DNA of 34,589 nt. It comes from Candidatus Moraniibacteriota bacterium. GTDB lineage: Bacteria; Patescibacteriota; Minisyncoccia; CAIUEV01; JAHKAQ01. Under the pieces are notes generated by a model. The model searched no databases and was not told where the DNA came from. It saw only the letters and a list, made by a program, of their open reading frames with translations. The stretch spans positions 1-34,589 of the forward strand of contig WJJX01000111.1 in the NCBI GenBank assembly GCA_014729445.1, given 5' to 3'. Below, in pieces: positions 15,284 through 23,883 of this stretch; positions within the stretch are counted from its first letter, which is position 1; the number at the start of each line of letters is the position of its first letter. A program made the position numbers and the translations under genes.

Positions 15284-17167
15284 ATGATTCAAGAAGGCAT
15301 AAGAGATCCAACCAAAATAGAGATTGAGCTGATTGCTTTAAACAAGCTTGCAGATTATGCCGCCGGCAAGAGTCAGAGTGCGGTTGAGGCTTTTATTGTC
15401 GATGTTAACAGTGATAATTTTGAACAAATCGGGGAATCGTCGGATTTAAATATGAGCGGTGTTTTTTCCAAAATCAAAGAGTCAATAACCGGAGAAGATC
15501 CCGGGTCCGCTGATGGACTGGTTAGGGCGAAAGAGGATTTAGCCTTTGAGGATCAGAATAAAAAGGGATTTTTAGGACGCATGCTTCAAAAGGTTGGATT
15601 GGGCGATCAGGGCGCCCAGTCAGAAGAGGCCATGGATTCCTCGGTTACTCAAATTAAGCCTTCCAAGGATGCACTTAAAGGGGATTTTGCTTCCGCGAAT
15701 CAGGCTCAACAAGTTCCGCCCGGGGTTCAGCCACAAAGTCTGGGAATGCAACAAATTCAACCGCCGGCGCAGCCTCTTGGTCAGCCCCAAAACGGGTCAA
15801 AAATTACTCAAAGGCCGACGCCGGGAGTTCAAAAAATTCCGGTAACCGATTCAACGCCCGCGGCTCCGCCTTCTTTTTCCTCCAAGCCTCCGGCCGGTTT
15901 TTCTCCACAGGCCGGGATGAAAACTTCTCCTGCTCCGGCGCCTTCAGCTCCCTCGCCTCCCTCGCCTTCAGCCGCCCAGCCTCAAGCCCAGCCGAAATTA
16001 AGACCGTTAAAGCCCGATGTTTCGAAATCGACTCTGCCCCAACCCGAAAAAACGGCTCCTTCTGTTACACCGCCTCAATCGCAAAATAAAACCATAATAA
16101 AGCCTTATGTCCCCAAGCCACAGCCAAGCCCGGATAAAGCTTCGACAAGCTCTTTTGGAACTACCCAAGCCCAAGAAAAGAAAAAATCCGGGGGTGGTTT
16201 AATAGATGCCATGGTTGTGGTGGGTCGAACTTTGAGATTTCATTTAAAGACAATTTTTATCCTGATTGTAATGGCGGGAATTGTGGTCGCTTTTTTTGCC
16301 TTGCCAAAATTGACGAATCAACCTAAAAAATCTTCGGTTGATATTGTGGTTGAATATTCGAATCTGGTTTTTAAAAGAGTCAAAAATTCCTTTGCCGCTT
16401 TATTTAAACCGGGTGTTCAAACGAATCCGACGGATTTTGAACTCAGCGCTTTGTTGGTTGAAAACAAGGATCATATTGACTTGGGATCGATGAGTCTTGG
16501 CAGCGCTCTAGAACGAGCTTTGGATAAAGATCAAATCGCTCAGATCAGCGTTTCGCGCAATCAATTGGGGGCCGGGGCGATGGGCGGGGCTTTTGATCGA
16601 GCCTGGTTGGAAATAAAAGGAGAGGAAACACCGCTTAAGCCCAGTTATGTTTATCAGTTCGCGGATGAATATCGATATGATTTTGAGCAAAAGAGAATTT
16701 ATTTTTTGAAAATAACCGATTCAGAAGGGCGAAAAATTCCCTTTTCGGATTTTGTTTCGGGAATGAGAATGGATCAGATGCCGGCTTTTAAAAAAGATGT
16801 GCGCGATTATCATTTAATGATTTTTATAGAAGACAAGGGAGAGGCCTTAAACTCAAAGGATTATATTAGATTGGGCCTGGTCTTGCTTTTTGATCCCAAA
16901 AATCAGCCGTCTATGGCGCAGCTTAAAGATTGGGAAAATAAAATGATCGGACACTTGCTTAATTTTTATACTTCTAAAAATACTGAATTAATCGATCCTC
17001 AAAAGCAATTTGCCACAAGCTCCATCAGCTCTAACCGAAGATATTTGAATTTTACCGAGGATCATTCGTTGTCTCTTGATTATGGTCTGACTCAGGATGG
17101 AATGTTTATTGTGACAAGTAGAAATTTTGGAGAGATCCTGATGACCATATTGATTCAAAATAATTAG
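15284..17167 (+). CDS. membrane protein B of the scp operon, Pro-rich, unknown
   Basis: This 627-aa protein is not one I recognise. Its N-terminal 110 residues include a short helical segment (KIEIELIALNKLADYAAG). A Pro/Gln/Ser-rich disordered stretch covers about 140-300. One transmembrane helix lies at about 320-341 (FHLKTIFILIVMAGIVVAFFAL). The C-terminal part, about 345-627, is a folded and presumably extracytoplasmic region. Residues about 475-620 resemble the C-terminus of membrane protein A. The gene sits 28 bases after scpA and 47 before scpB, so the three are probably co-transcribed. A link between condensin and the membrane is suggested only by this placement. The codon use is locally GC-richer in the Pro-rich stretch. 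The stop is TAG. Confidence 0.8.
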   Translation: MIQEGIRDPTKIEIELIALNKLADYAAGKSQSAVEAFIVDVNSDNFEQIGESSDLNMSGVFSKIKESITGEDPGSADGLVRAKEDLAFEDQNKKGFLGRMLQKVGLGDQGAQSEEAMDSSVTQIKPSKDALKGDFASANQAQQVPPGVQPQSLGMQQIQPPAQPLGQPQNGSKITQRPTPGVQKIPVTDSTPAAPPSFSSKPPAGFSPQAGMKTSPAPAPSAPSPPSPSAAQPQAQPKLRPLKPDVSKSTLPQPEKTAPSVTPPQSQNKTIIKPYVPKPQPSPDKASTSSFGTTQAQEKKKSGGGLIDAMVVVGRTLRFHLKTIFILIVMAGIVVAFFALPKLTNQPKKSSVDIVVEYSNLVFKRVKNSFAALFKPGVQTNPTDFELSALLVENKDHIDLGSMSLGSALERALDKDQIAQISVSRNQLGAGAMGGAFDRAWLEIKGEETPLKPSYVYQFADEYRYDFEQKRIYFLKITDSEGRKIPFSDFVSGMRMDQMPAFKKDVRDYHLMIFIEDKGEALNSKDYIRLGLVLLFDPKNQPSMAQLKDWENKMIGHLLNFYTSKNTELIDPQKQFATSSISSNRRYLNFTEDHSLSLDYGLTQDGMFIVTSRNFGEILMTILIQNN

Positions 17168-17214
17168 GTTTGATATAAACGAAACTTAGTTGGATTTAAT
17201 TATAAACAGCAAAA

Positions 17215-17763
17215 ATGGTTTCTTTAGACAGAGAAAAAGAATTGTTTTGCGCGATAGTCTCGGTTTTGTTTGTTCTGGACGAACCGGTTGAGGCAGAACG
17301 CCTGGGCCGGGTTTTGAATGAAGAACCCAAAAAAATTACGAGAGCGATTAAATTTTATGCCGATTCGCTTGAAGCTGTTGGATTGGCGATCATTAAAGCC
17401 GGAAAAAAATTTCAATTGGCAGCCGATAAAAAAAACTTTAAATATTTAGAGCGGCTTTTTGATGGCGGAAAAAAGTTTAAACCCGGCAAGGCCAGTTTGG
17501 AAATCCTTGCGATTGTGGCCTATAAGCCGGGGATAACCAGAGAACAGATTGATTTAATTAGGGGGGTTAATTCTTATTATACTATCAGGGATTTGATGGT
17601 GAAAGGCTTGATTGAATATTCCAAAGGTGATAAAAAAAAACTAAGGGGAATTTATCCCTCTTTGAAGTTATTACAGACATTGGGAGTTAGGCGGCTTTCG
17701 GAATTGGACGATTTTCAAAAAATCAATCAGAATAAGTTAATTGATGATTTAATTGGTGAATGA
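17215..17763 (+). CDS. scpB: segregation and condensation protein B
   Basis: ScpB forms a dimer that wraps around ScpA in the SMC-ScpAB complex (182 aa). Two winged-helix domains are visible, at about 1-80 and 85-165. The second contains the conserved run KASLEILAIVAYKPGITREQI, then DLIRGVNSYYTIRDLMVKGLIE. It ends with SLKLLQTLGVRRLSELDDF, as in family members. The start at ATG 17215 is preceded by AAACAGCAAA with no Shine-Dalgarno. The gene ends in TGA, and a small coiled-coil gene follows after 42 bases. Confidence 0.94.
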   Translation: MVSLDREKELFCAIVSVLFVLDEPVEAERLGRVLNEEPKKITRAIKFYADSLEAVGLAIIKAGKKFQLAADKKNFKYLERLFDGGKKFKPGKASLEILAIVAYKPGITREQIDLIRGVNSYYTIRDLMVKGLIEYSKGDKKKLRGIYPSLKLLQTLGVRRLSELDDFQKINQNKLIDDLIGE

Positions 17764-17805
17764 GACGGATTTTTTAAAATGATTTTATAATTTTAATAAA
17801 ACAAA

Positions 17806-18189
17806 ATGCAGGATGATGGGAATAATAAAGGTTCGTTTTCCGACCAAGAACCTATGGGAATTGAGCTTGTAACAATCAAAAAAAATTATCTGGATGAGAT
17901 GGAATCGCTTCGAAGAGAAGAGCAGGAATTGGTTAAAAAATTTAATATTGAGCTTGCTCAGACCATTTTTAATCTTGATTGGGAAGGAGATTTTGATTAT
18001 GAGGCCAATTTAAATTTATTTTTGAACGAATTGGCTCAGGTAGAGGAGTTTGTTTACAAATCCTCTGAAAATTTTTCGCAGAATGACATAAATATTTGTT
18101 TGTCTCAATTGAGGATCTTAAGAGAGAAGGCAAAAACGGCTATGGCAAAAGCCAAAGAAAAAGAGAAAGAACTGTTAAGCCGGGATTAA
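17806..18189 (+). CDS. small acidic coiled-coil protein, unknown
   Basis: I do not recognise this 127-aa soluble protein. Residues about 24-50 (VTIKKNYLDEMESLRREEQELVKKF) and 100-127 (LREKAKTAMAKAKEKEKELL) look like coiled coils. A Glu/Asp/Asn-rich middle lies between them. There is no signal peptide or membrane segment. It is the last gene of the scp operon, 42 bases after scpB, and its TAA is two bases from the convergent gpmI stop. Position suggests a role alongside ScpAB; nothing in the sequence proves it. Confidence 0.7.
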   Translation: MQDDGNNKGSFSDQEPMGIELVTIKKNYLDEMESLRREEQELVKKFNIELAQTIFNLDWEGDFDYEANLNLFLNELAQVEEFVYKSSENFSQNDINICLSQLRILREKAKTAMAKAKEKEKELLSRD

Positions 18190-18191
18190 GC

Positions 18192-19754
18192 TTATTTGAC
18201 GATTCTTCTTAGATCCATTCCGATCAGGCCGCTGGGGTTTATGTCCAGCAGATTTAAGATTGTTGGAGCCACATCGACCAGCATTCCTTGGACGCCTAAG
18301 GAGGCAGTAGTGGTTTGGGCGGCTGGTTTTCTGTTTTTTGGGTTAACAATCCAGCAGGGAACCGGATTATTAGAATGCTGGGTGTCTTTTTCGCCGGTTT
18401 TTAGATTGATCATTTCTTCAATATTGCCGTGGTCGGCTGTGATAACAAGGCAGCCTTTTTTTTCCAGGACTTTTTTGATTACCTCCCGCATATAATAATT
18501 CACGTTATCTATGGCAACAAGGCCGGCTTCATAGGTGCCTGTATGACCGACCATGTCGGGATTGGCATAGTTTACCAAAATGAAATCATAGATGTCTTTG
18601 TCTATTTCTTCCACAAGTTTTTGAGTTATTTCCAGAGCGCTCATTTCCGGAGCTTCGTCAAAAGAGGTAACGTTTTTGGAGGGGACTAGAATTTGATTTT
18701 CTCTTTCATAGGGAGTTTCGTTTCCGCCGTTAAAAAAGTAGGTTACGTGAGCGTACTTTTCGGTTTCGGCGATTTTAAGCTGATTTAATCCGTGACTGGA
18801 AATAATTTCACTGACTCTTGTTTTTATTTCTTGAGGAGGAAAAATAACTTCTCCCTGAAGTTCTTCAGCGTATTTTATCATAGACAAAAACTGGACCCCC
18901 TCCGCGAGAGATCTCTCGAATTGATCAAAGCCGGGATTCAGGAAAACTTCTGCAATTTGTTTGGCTCGATCTTTTCTGTAATTTAAGAAGATAACCATGT
19001 CGTTTGCTTGAATCGGTCCGACTGGATTGTCATTTTTAGTGATTACGACAGGTTTGATGTATTCATCGGTTAGATTACGATCGTATTGTTTTTTTAAAGC
19101 CGCAAGCGGATCTGTTTCTTTGATGCCTTTGCCCAAGGCCATCGCTTCATAGCCTTTTTTAATCCTTTCCCAGTTGTTATTTCGATCCATGGTATAGAAC
19201 CGTCCGCTTAGAGTCGCGATTTGACCTATTCCATTGTTAAGTATTTTTTTTATAAAATCGGTTCCGCTCATTGGAGGGGCGTCTCGGCCATCCATGATTG
19301 CATGAATGAAAGTTCGGTTTTCAATGCCATTGGTTTTGGCAATATCCAGCAGGGCCAATAGATGATCGATGTGGGCATTAACTCCGCCATCGCTTGCAAG
19401 TCCTAAAAGGTGAAGTTTTGCTTTGTTTTTTTTTACCGTTTGGATCGCTTTGAGGATGGTTTCATTTTCAAAGAAGGTGCCATTTTTAATGGAATTGGTT
19501 ATTCTGGGCAGGTCTTGGAAGGTAACCTGCCCGGTTCCGATTGTTTGATGACCCACTTCGGAATTGCCGTATTGCAGCCAAGGCAAACCGACTGAAATAC
19601 CGGAGGCTTGTAATAAAGTTTTGGGATAGTAGTTGTCGAGTTCTTTAAAAGTTGAGACATTGTTGGCATTTAAAAAAGCGTTACCTTCTTTTTCGTTAGT
19701 AATTCCCAACCCGTCCAATATCATTAAAACCACTGGTTTAAAAGCTGCTGGCAT
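18192..19754 (-). CDS. gpmI: 2,3-bisphosphoglycerate-independent phosphoglycerate mutase
   Basis: This enzyme interconverts 3- and 2-phosphoglycerate in glycolysis, using two Mn ions and a phospho-Ser intermediate (520 aa, the normal length). Metal-site D14 lies in VLMILDGLG. The catalytic Ser is S65 in QYGNSEVGHQTIGTGQ. Substrate-binding stretches are GLASDGGVNAH and HAIMDGRDAPP, and NYRKDRAKQI follows. Second metal-site motifs near the C-terminus are NYANPDMVGHTG and ITADHGNIEEM. It has its own promoter (19792-19820). It belongs to the alkaline phosphatase superfamily and is unrelated to the 2,3-BPG-dependent GpmA. It is convergent with the scp operon. Confidence 0.97.
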   Translation of the reverse strand: MPAAFKPVVLMILDGLGITNEKEGNAFLNANNVSTFKELDNYYPKTLLQASGISVGLPWLQYGNSEVGHQTIGTGQVTFQDLPRITNSIKNGTFFENETILKAIQTVKKNKAKLHLLGLASDGGVNAHIDHLLALLDIAKTNGIENRTFIHAIMDGRDAPPMSGTDFIKKILNNGIGQIATLSGRFYTMDRNNNWERIKKGYEAMALGKGIKETDPLAALKKQYDRNLTDEYIKPVVITKNDNPVGPIQANDMVIFLNYRKDRAKQIAEVFLNPGFDQFERSLAEGVQFLSMIKYAEELQGEVIFPPQEIKTRVSEIISSHGLNQLKIAETEKYAHVTYFFNGGNETPYERENQILVPSKNVTSFDEAPEMSALEITQKLVEEIDKDIYDFILVNYANPDMVGHTGTYEAGLVAIDNVNYYMREVIKKVLEKKGCLVITADHGNIEEMINLKTGEKDTQHSNNPVPCWIVNPKNRKPAAQTTTASLGVQGMLVDVAPTILNLLDINPSGLIGMDLRRIVK

Positions 19755-19791
19755 TTAGATTTTATTAAAAATTTAAGATTCTTTATTTGTT

Positions 19792-19820
19792 ATTATAATA
19801 ATTTAAGCAGTCCAGGTAAA
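19792..19820 (-). promoter_or_regulatory. sigma70 promoter for gpmI
   Basis: On the minus strand, TTTACC (19820-19815) and a perfect TATAAT (19797-19792) are 17 bases apart. The start would be near 19785, about 30 bases before the gpmI ATG. Confidence 0.6.
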
Positions 19821-19836
19821 CCGTTGCTGTTTTAGG

Positions 19837-21273
19837 TTATTTAACCCAGTGTTTGTTTTTTAGTTTTAAATCTTTCTCCTTTTCAATGTTTCTAATTTTA
19901 TTCAGGGCTTTTTTTCGAAGAGAGTTTATATTTTGTTGGTTTAGCTTTTTGGCTTCGCGGATTAAAAAATTTTGATTGTTGTTTTTGGGATTCTCAAGCA
20001 CTTTGGATAAAAGCACATCCAAAATAGCTCCCATTTTGGGTCCTTTTTCGACTCCGGCTTTTTGGTGAAGCAGATTTCCGTTAACGGCCAGCATTTTTAC
20101 GGAGACAGGGTCTTTGGAAACTTTGTCGATTAAGTATTCCAAATGTCTTAATTTATAGGGTTTGGCTTTGGGGCAGTCGCTTCCGAGTCTGTCGGCGATT
20201 CGAAGGTCCATTAAATCTTGGATATTTTTTCGTCCGACTTTACTTATTAATCTTCTTACGCTGCTTGGAGTGACTTTGTCGACTTCATAATAGAACATAT
20301 GGTTTTTTACAAGCAGGGAGGTGTGTTTGATAATTTTTTCGCTGTATCTTAAGCGTTTTAAAATCCGCCTGACCATTTTCGCGCTTGCATATTCATGATT
20401 ATAAAAGGTGCTTTTAGGGCCGTGGCCCCTTTTAGTTTGGGGTTTCGCGATATCATGGAATAGGGCAGCTAATCTTACGCTTAATTTTTTGCTTTTGCAG
20501 TTTCTTAGAGTATGCAGGATGTGGTCATAGACTGTTCTTTGATGGTGCAGGTTTTGTTTCACCCCCAGCGTGTTGGTGAGTTCCGGAATAATTTGTTTTA
20601 GAAGGCCGGTTTTTCTTAAAAGTTCAATGCCTTCGGCTGGAGTTTTTGATAGGATTATTTTATTAAACTCCTCTTTAATTCTTTCTTTGGATATTTTCTG
20701 TAAAAGTCCGGAATTTTTAATAATAGAGGCGTAAGTTGGGGGGTCGATTTTAAAATTAAGTTCATTGGCAAAGCGTACGGCTCGGATTAATCTTAAAGCG
20801 TCTTCTCGGAATCTTTGGTCGGGATTTTTCACCGAGCGGATGATTTGGTTTTTTAGATCGGATTGGCCTTTAAAAGGATCTATAATTTTTTTTGAAAAGG
20901 GGTCCAAAGCCATGGCGTTGATAGTAAAATCCCTTCGTTCCAAGTCCTCATTGATGTTTTTGCTGAATTTAACAGTCAGAGGATGTCTATGGTCTTTGTA
21001 GTTTTTTTCGGTTCGATAAGTTGTGATTTCGACAATTGATTTTGTTTTTCGATCCTTGATTCCCACAGTGCCGAATTTGTTTTCATAGAAACTTTCTGGA
21101 AAGATTTTTAGCATTTGATCAGGGGTCGCGTTAGTCGCGATATCCCAGTCTTTAGGTTTTTTTTCAAGCAGTATGTCTCTGACGCAGCCGCCGACTAAAT
21201 AACTCTCGAAGTCTTTTTGGCGGAGGCTTTTTAAAATATGGATGATGTGGAAGGGCGGCGTTATAAAATTCAT
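19837..21273 (-). CDS. cca: CCA-adding tRNA nucleotidyltransferase with HD domain
   Basis: This class II tRNA nucleotidyltransferase adds or repairs the 3' CCA of tRNAs (478 aa). The polymerase-beta-like head has SYLVGGCVRDILL (about 24-36) and the metal-binding pair D42/D44 in KDWDIAT. RRDFTINAMAL (about 113-123) and the template region EDALRLIRAVRFA (about 157-169) follow. An HD hydrolase domain is at about 245-350, with HD at 273-274 in LFHDIAKP. The HD domain can carry phosphatase activity in this family. Both tRNA genes in the window lack an encoded CCA, which fits a need for this enzyme. The stop overlaps nothing; a metallophosphoesterase gene lies 8 bases upstream. Confidence 0.94.
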   Translation of the reverse strand: MNFITPPFHIIHILKSLRQKDFESYLVGGCVRDILLEKKPKDWDIATNATPDQMLKIFPESFYENKFGTVGIKDRKTKSIVEITTYRTEKNYKDHRHPLTVKFSKNINEDLERRDFTINAMALDPFSKKIIDPFKGQSDLKNQIIRSVKNPDQRFREDALRLIRAVRFANELNFKIDPPTYASIIKNSGLLQKISKERIKEEFNKIILSKTPAEGIELLRKTGLLKQIIPELTNTLGVKQNLHHQRTVYDHILHTLRNCKSKKLSVRLAALFHDIAKPQTKRGHGPKSTFYNHEYASAKMVRRILKRLRYSEKIIKHTSLLVKNHMFYYEVDKVTPSSVRRLISKVGRKNIQDLMDLRIADRLGSDCPKAKPYKLRHLEYLIDKVSKDPVSVKMLAVNGNLLHQKAGVEKGPKMGAILDVLLSKVLENPKNNNQNFLIREAKKLNQQNINSLRKKALNKIRNIEKEKDLKLKNKHWVK

Positions 21274-21281
21274 TTTTTCGC

Positions 21282-22580
21282 TTATATGATTAGGGTTTTG
21301 TCTTTCAGTGAAGGAGTGTCGACTTTTTTAAATAAAGTAGAAATTTTTTGGGTTTTAGTCAAATTAACTTTTGCTTTTTTGGGCCAGTATTTGAGTTCCA
21401 ATTTTAATTTGTTTTGATCAACGGGGGTGATTATCAAGTAAGACAGCTTGAAGTAAGGAATATATACATTCGGCAGATTGGACCAGGTTTTGATTGGCTT
21501 AAAGGTTTTTGTCCAGGAGCCGGTATTTACGATGATTTTATTTTTGTGTTTTTCCATAAAATCGGTATGGCTGTGGCCGAAAATCAGGATTTCATGTTCT
21601 TTGTTTTGGGCCAGGAAATTTTTGGCGGTTTCGTGCCAGCGGTGTCGATTAATATCGTAGTTTTTGGATTTTAGATTAATTCCATAGTCTTTTAGGCTGT
21701 TTTTTAAGTCTTTTTTTATAACTCGATAGGCTAAATAGAAAGAGAGATAAACTATCAAAAGGATTAAATTATATCCGATTACAAAATTGGTCAGATATTT
21801 TACGGGGCCCAGATAGTTGGTTATATAAAAGATATCAGGAGTTTTAATTAGATCGGTATAGGTCAAAATTGAAAAAATTAAAATGACCAGGTTAAAAATG
21901 AAGAGAATGAAAAAAGGAGTCAGTAAATAGCGTAGAAAAGGAGCCAATTCCTTATAGAAATAATTAGAAATGAACCAACCAGGCCCTATTTTATAAGGAT
22001 AGTTGAAAAAAGGAAGGTCGGCCAGCCATGGATTTTTGCAAGGATGCTTTTGAGCGTAGTTGATAATTTTTAGGATTATGTTTTTTTGAACGTGGTAGCC
22101 GTAGGGAGTATCGTTTATATCGCCAAAACGTTCTATCTTATTCGCAGAGTCGAAGCGATTGCCATGTTCAACCCAGATTTTTTTATTGTTAATAGAGATG
22201 GATAGATTTTCCTGCTGCAGTAAATTTAAATTCCATTTTTTAAATAACCGCGGATATTCTTTAAAGCATGCCAGTTCATGATCATGATTTCCAGGGATTA
22301 CGTTTATTGTGATCAGTCGCCCCACTTGTTTGATTTTTTGGAATATTTTTGGATGGGATTGAACGATGTGGTTGAATTTATCCAGCTCTTTATGCGATTG
22401 AATCTCCCAAAGATTTAAAAAATCACCGAGAATGTAGAGGGTTAGATCGTATTTTTTCGATTCTTTCTTTAGTTTGTCTAATAAAGCTATAAATTTTTTG
22501 CGGGCCGTAAAGCGGTTTAAAATCCCTTCACCGCCGATATGTAGATCCGAAATAAAGTATAATTTTTTGCCTTGGCTCAT
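21282..22580 (-). CDS. calcineurin-like metallophosphoesterase with inserted membrane helices
   Basis: This is a 432-aa protein with the binuclear-metal phosphoesterase motifs in order: ISDLHIGG (D12, H14), LGDFLNLWE (G52, D53), PGNHDHE (N98, H99), VEHGNR (H139) and FGHSHTD (H336, H338). The layout resembles LpxH-type UDP-sugar hydrolases. Between the fourth and fifth motif it carries an extra segment with two transmembrane helices, at about 217-240 (LTPFFILFIFNLVILIFSIL) and 265-287. The catalytic core is therefore tethered to the membrane from inside its own fold. The substrate is unknown. LpxH itself acts on lipid A precursors, which CPR bacteria are not expected to make. The gene is 8 bases upstream of cca and 5 bases downstream of the MurE-like gene. 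Confidence 0.88.
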   Translation of the reverse strand: MSQGKKLYFISDLHIGGEGILNRFTARKKFIALLDKLKKESKKYDLTLYILGDFLNLWEIQSHKELDKFNHIVQSHPKIFQKIKQVGRLITINVIPGNHDHELACFKEYPRLFKKWNLNLLQQENLSISINNKKIWVEHGNRFDSANKIERFGDINDTPYGYHVQKNIILKIINYAQKHPCKNPWLADLPFFNYPYKIGPGWFISNYFYKELAPFLRYLLTPFFILFIFNLVILIFSILTYTDLIKTPDIFYITNYLGPVKYLTNFVIGYNLILLIVYLSFYLAYRVIKKDLKNSLKDYGINLKSKNYDINRHRWHETAKNFLAQNKEHEILIFGHSHTDFMEKHKNKIIVNTGSWTKTFKPIKTWSNLPNVYIPYFKLSYLIITPVDQNKLKLELKYWPKKAKVNLTKTQKISTLFKKVDTPSLKDKTLII

Positions 22581-22585
22581 AAAAA

Positions 22586-23863
22586 TTAACTGAAATATTC
22601 TTTAATTAATTCCTGCGTAACTTCCTTATCATTCCATTTGATCAGATACTTGCCTATTTTCATGTTCTGTTCAGCGCCCTTGCCGGTTATTAAAATCACG
22701 TCGCCCTTTTTGGCAATATTTAAGCCTTTTTTGATGGCTTTTTTGCGGTCAAGGATTCGATAGGCTTTGATGAGATTTTTTTTGTTGATGCCCTGGAAGA
22801 TTTGGTTGATGATTTGTTTGGGGTTTTCTCCATAAGGATCTTCGTTAGTAACTATTGCATAGTCGGCGTATTTGGAGACAATGTTGCCCATTATGGGTCG
22901 TTTTCCCTTGTCTCTTTCTCCGCAACTGCCAAAAATCCAGATTAGTTTTTTGTTTTTTCTTCTTTTCAGCTTTGAGTGAAACAGTCGGCCCACTTTCTCC
23001 ATTGAATCCGGAGTTAGGGCATAATCGATTATTATTTCAATACCCAGTTTGTTGGGCACGGGATCCATTCTGCCGGGGATTCTTTTTAGAGTTCTAAGGG
23101 TTTGTTTAACGGTTGCTTTTTTAATTTTTAGGATTTTGGCTACCGTTATAGCGGCAAGAGCGTTTTCCACGTTAAATTTACCCGGCAGGGGGGTGCTGTA
23201 TCTGGTTTTGTCGACTACAAAGGAAGTGCCTTTTTTAAGCTTGTTAAGTTTTTCGGCCTTAATGATATGTTTTTTGTCAAGTTTTTTAATTGAGGGTTTT
23301 TTGATAGCGTAGCCGTAGATTTTATTTTCATCTCCAACAAAAAAATCCTTGGGATTTTTCATATTGAGATTTACAATGGAGAATCCGGTTTTTTTATTTT
23401 TGGCTGTCATCTTAAAGAGCTTTGTTTTGGTTTTGCGGTATTTTTCCATATTTTTATGATAGTCGAGATGTTCCCGGGTTACGTTGGTTATGACGGCCAT
23501 GTCAAACTTTGTTCCCCATACCCGGTTTTGATCCAGGGCATGGGAGGATATTTCGGCAATAACATACTTACAGCCGGCGTCAGCGCATTCTTTTAGAAAA
23601 TTTTGGAAATACAGCGCATTAGTGGTCGTAAACTTGGTATCGTTAATCCATTTTTTATCATCGATCCAAAAATTAATTGTTGAATTAATTCCCACTTTAT
23701 TTCCGGCATTTTCCAGAATTTTGCCGATCATTTGAACGGTGGTGGTTTTTCCGTTAGTTCCGGTGACGCCGATTATATAAAGTTTTCTTGATGGAAAGAA
23801 GTTTATAATGTTGGCTAAGAAAGCCACCAATAAATGGTATAGATTTTTGATTCTTCTTATCAT
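22586..23863 (-). CDS. MurE-like Mur ligase (UDP-MurNAc-tripeptide synthetase family)
   Basis: This ATP-dependent ligase adds the third amino acid of the peptidoglycan stem peptide in its family (425 aa). The P-loop is GVTGTNGKTTT at 32-42. AEISSHALDQNR is at 103-114, and NVTREHLDYHKNMEKYRKTK contains the Lys that is carbamylated in Mur ligases. GRMDPVP is at 264-270, DYALTPDSMEK at 280-290 and ITGKGAEQ near 392. Two features differ from classic MurE. The N-terminal UDP-binding domain is nearly absent, with about 28 residues before the P-loop domain. The residue-3 selectivity motif reads EDPYGENP (341-348) instead of DNPR for diaminopimelate. The amino acid used cannot be told from this. Neighbours are a phosphoesterase and GT4 genes. 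Confidence 0.85.
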   Translation of the reverse strand: MIRRIKNLYHLLVAFLANIINFFPSRKLYIIGVTGTNGKTTTVQMIGKILENAGNKVGINSTINFWIDDKKWINDTKFTTTNALYFQNFLKECADAGCKYVIAEISSHALDQNRVWGTKFDMAVITNVTREHLDYHKNMEKYRKTKTKLFKMTAKNKKTGFSIVNLNMKNPKDFFVGDENKIYGYAIKKPSIKKLDKKHIIKAEKLNKLKKGTSFVVDKTRYSTPLPGKFNVENALAAITVAKILKIKKATVKQTLRTLKRIPGRMDPVPNKLGIEIIIDYALTPDSMEKVGRLFHSKLKRRKNKKLIWIFGSCGERDKGKRPIMGNIVSKYADYAIVTNEDPYGENPKQIINQIFQGINKKNLIKAYRILDRKKAIKKGLNIAKKGDVILITGKGAEQNMKIGKYLIKWNDKEVTQELIKEYFS

Positions 23864-23883
23864 AGACGTGGGGTTTTAAAAAA

